From positions 1,860,001-1,924,000 of the forward strand of contig NZ_FNSN01000003.1 in assembly GCF_900105345.1 (NCBI RefSeq): a DNA stretch of 64,000 bases. Direction: 5' to 3'. Below the pieces are notes generated by a model. It ran no database searches. It worked only from the letters and a program-made list of their open reading frames with translations, and was not told where the DNA came from. This DNA comes from Arthrobacter woluwensis (GTDB lineage: Bacteria; Actinomycetota; Actinomycetes; Actinomycetales; Micrococcaceae). Numbering within the stretch: position 1 is the first letter of the stretch; each line of letters begins with the position of its first letter. Below, piece by piece: positions 62,642 to 64,000 of the stretch. The position numbers and the translations under genes were made by a program.

Positions 62642-63454
62642 TCAGCCGTGGTTCCGGTGACGGACCACTTCGCGGGGCAGGACCACCGGGACACCCGTGT
62701 CGGGATCCGGGATGACCCTCGCGTCAAGGTCGAACACGTCGCGCAGCAGCTCCTCCGTCACCACGTCCCGGGGCGGCCCTTCCGCGACGATCCGCCCGTC
62801 CCGCATGGCGATGAGGTGGTCCGCGTAGCGTGCGGCCATGCCGAGCTCGTGCAGCACCGCCACCACGGTCCGGCCGCCGTCCCTCAGCCGGGAGGTCAGA
62901 TCCAGCACCTCCACCTGGTGGGCGATGTCCAGGTAGGTGGTGGGTTCATCCAGCAGGAGGACGTTCGTCTCCTGCGCCAGGGTCAGAGCGATCCACACGC
63001 GCTGCCGCTGTCCGCCGGAGAGCTCATCGAGGCGCCGGGCGCGCAGCTCGGAGACGCCGGCCGCCCTGAGCGCGTCGTCCACCGCCCGCTGGTCCTCTCG
63101 TGACCACTGGCTCAGGATGCTCTGATGGGCGAACCGTCCCCGGGCCACGAGGTCCAGCACCGTGATGGCGTCCGGCGTGACGGGCGACTGGGGGAGGAGC
63201 GCGGTCCGGCGGGCGAGCTCCCGGGCGCTGAACTCTCTGAGATCGGCCTGTTCCAGCAGGACCCTGCCGGCCTGGGGCGTCAGCAACCTCGCCAGGGTCC
63301 GGAGGAGCGTGGACTTGCCGCAGGCGTTCGGGCCGATGATGGCCGTGAAGGCCGCCTTCGGAATGCCGACGTCCAGGCCGTTCAGGACCGGCTTGCGGGA
63401 GTAGCCGCAACTCAGCGATTCCGCCGCCAGGACGGTGTCCGCTTGCACACTCAT
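62642..63454 (-). CDS. Siderophore ABC transporter ATP-binding protein (FepC/FecE type)
   Basis: A 270-residue ATPase. Walker A is GPNACGKSTLLR, with the family hallmark LARLLTPQAGRVLL. The Q-loop is ALLPQSPVTPDAITV, the signature LSGGQRQR, Walker B NVLLLDEPTTYLDIAHQ and the H-loop AVLHELGMAARYADH. This is the ferric-siderophore/cobalamin class. ATG 63454 overlaps the permease stop (ATGA); the frame extending to 63484 adds ten unlikely residues. It energises uptake of a ferric siderophore with the permease encoded upstream. Confidence 0.93.
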   Translation of the reverse strand: MSVQADTVLAAESLSCGYSRKPVLNGLDVGIPKAAFTAIIGPNACGKSTLLRTLARLLTPQAGRVLLEQADLREFSARELARRTALLPQSPVTPDAITVLDLVARGRFAHQSILSQWSREDQRAVDDALRAAGVSELRARRLDELSGGQRQRVWIALTLAQETNVLLLDEPTTYLDIAHQVEVLDLTSRLRDGGRTVVAVLHELGMAARYADHLIAMRDGRIVAEGPPRDVVTEELLRDVFDLDARVIPDPDTGVPVVLPREVVRHRNHG

Positions 63455-64000
63455 GAACGTCCACTTTCTCTGAAGAGCAGCCACAGCAGATATCCTCCGC
63501 CGATCACCACGGTGATGGCCCCGACGGGGAGTTTGATGCCAGGCAGCAGGTACTGCGCGGCCAAGTCCGCACCGGCCAGGAGGACGCCGCCCACCAGGCC
63601 CGATGCCGCGAGCCCGGCTCCGTCCCCACCGCCCACCAAACGGCGGGCGATCTGCGGAGCGGCCAGCGCGATGAAGGAGATGGGACCGGCGACCGCGGTG
63701 ACCAGGGCGGTGAATCCCACGCCCAGCAGGACCAGGAGCGCCTTGGCCCGCTCGACCCGCAGTCCCAGCGAGGCCGCGGCCTCGTCACCGAGTGCGAACT
63801 GGGGCAGCATCCGCGCCGCCGGAACCAGCGCGGCCAAAAGCAGCAGTGCGGCGGCCGCCGCGGCGCCCAGCGGCTCCCACGTAAGGCCGAACAGGGACCC
63901 TGCTCCCCAGATCGCCGCGCGCAGCGCCACATCCAGATCGGCCTTCACGCTGAACCACGAGGTGAGCGCGGAGAGGATCGCCCCCACCGCGATGCCCACG
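63451..64000 (-). CDS. Siderophore ABC transporter permease (FecCD family), partial at window end
   Basis: The C-terminal part (about 182 residues visible) of a FecCD permease. Motifs include GLTWEPLGAAAA, FALGDEAAASLGLRVERAKALLVLLGV, GPISFIALAAPQIARRLVG and the closing LPVGAITVVIGGGYLLWLLFRES. The reading frame continues beyond the right edge, so the start is missing. It would form the membrane channel with a partner permease presumably encoded outside the window. Confidence 0.93.
   Translation of the reverse strand, partial: VGIAVGAILSALTSWFSVKADLDVALRAAIWGAGSLFGLTWEPLGAAAAAALLLLAALVPAARMLPQFALGDEAAASLGLRVERAKALLVLLGVGFTALVTAVAGPISFIALAAPQIARRLVGGGDGAGLAASGLVGGVLLAGADLAAQYLLPGIKLPVGAITVVIGGGYLLWLLFRESGRS

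Overview
The window is 64 kb of high-GC bacterial chromosome. Codon use, DtxR/IdeR-type iron control, a WYL-domain regulator, an OhrR/Ohr pair and the style of the transport operons point to an actinobacterium, most likely Micrococcaceae (Arthrobacter-like). That placement is inference from protein style, not from a marker gene. The flanks are ordinary chromosome. The block from about 21.5 to 34.4 kb is visibly richer in A/T, lies next to a tRNA-Ala(GGC) gene and carries accessory genes, so it reads as a genomic island. No integrase and no second attachment site were found.

Left flank (1-21.3 kb). A leftward five-gene operon encodes a polar amino-acid ABC transporter, a YtcJ-type amidohydrolase and a TPP-dependent 2-oxo-acid decarboxylase. 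A TetR regulator and a PLP aminotransferase run divergently from it. A perfect 17-bp palindrome overlaps the operon promoter. Next come a PhnA/YjdM-type zinc-ribbon protein, an AlkD-type DNA repair protein and gdhA. A rightward operon follows, with a second YtcJ-type amidohydrolase and a complete five-part peptide/nickel-type ABC transporter; it starts from a promoter carrying its own palindrome and ends in a strong hairpin. Then come an oxidoreductase, a DUF1304 protein and Ohr, divergent from OhrR.

Island (about 21.46-34.35 kb). It opens with a TetR regulator, an AvrD-family protein (the family behind syringolide signals in Pseudomonas) and a second TetR protein that resembles gamma-butyrolactone receptors. 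After a 1.2-kb gene-free stretch there is a tightly coupled six-gene operon: a PduX-like GHMP kinase, a cysteine-synthase-fold PLP enzyme, an ATP-grasp ligase, an MFS exporter, a second ATP-grasp ligase and a GshB-like ATP-grasp ligase. This looks like an undescribed small-peptide biosynthetic cluster. The kinase and PLP enzyme would make an unusual beta-substituted amino acid, the ligases would join it to other acids, and the MFS protein would export the product, possibly under control of an AvrD-made diffusible signal. The island ends with a 931-residue SF1 helicase-nuclease fusion, a candidate phage-defence protein.

Right flank (34.4-64 kb). A LacI regulator, beta-phosphoglucomutase and GH65 phosphorylase form a disaccharide-phosphorolysis operon. 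Single genes follow: universal stress protein, WYL regulator divergent from an epoxide hydrolase, ThrE-like exporter, SDR, YCII protein, PAP2 phosphatase and a two-component system. An FbpABC-type iron transporter sits under a clear iron box, divergent from an acyl-activating enzyme, ketosynthase and acyl-CoA dehydrogenase operon. A GyrI-like protein, a hypothetical protein, a GT39-type glycosyltransferase, a DoxX and DM13 pair, a second two-component system with tandem upstream repeats, a DUF4304-like protein and the start of a siderophore-type ABC transporter complete the window. Long ORFs antisense to these genes are high-GC shadows and were left out.
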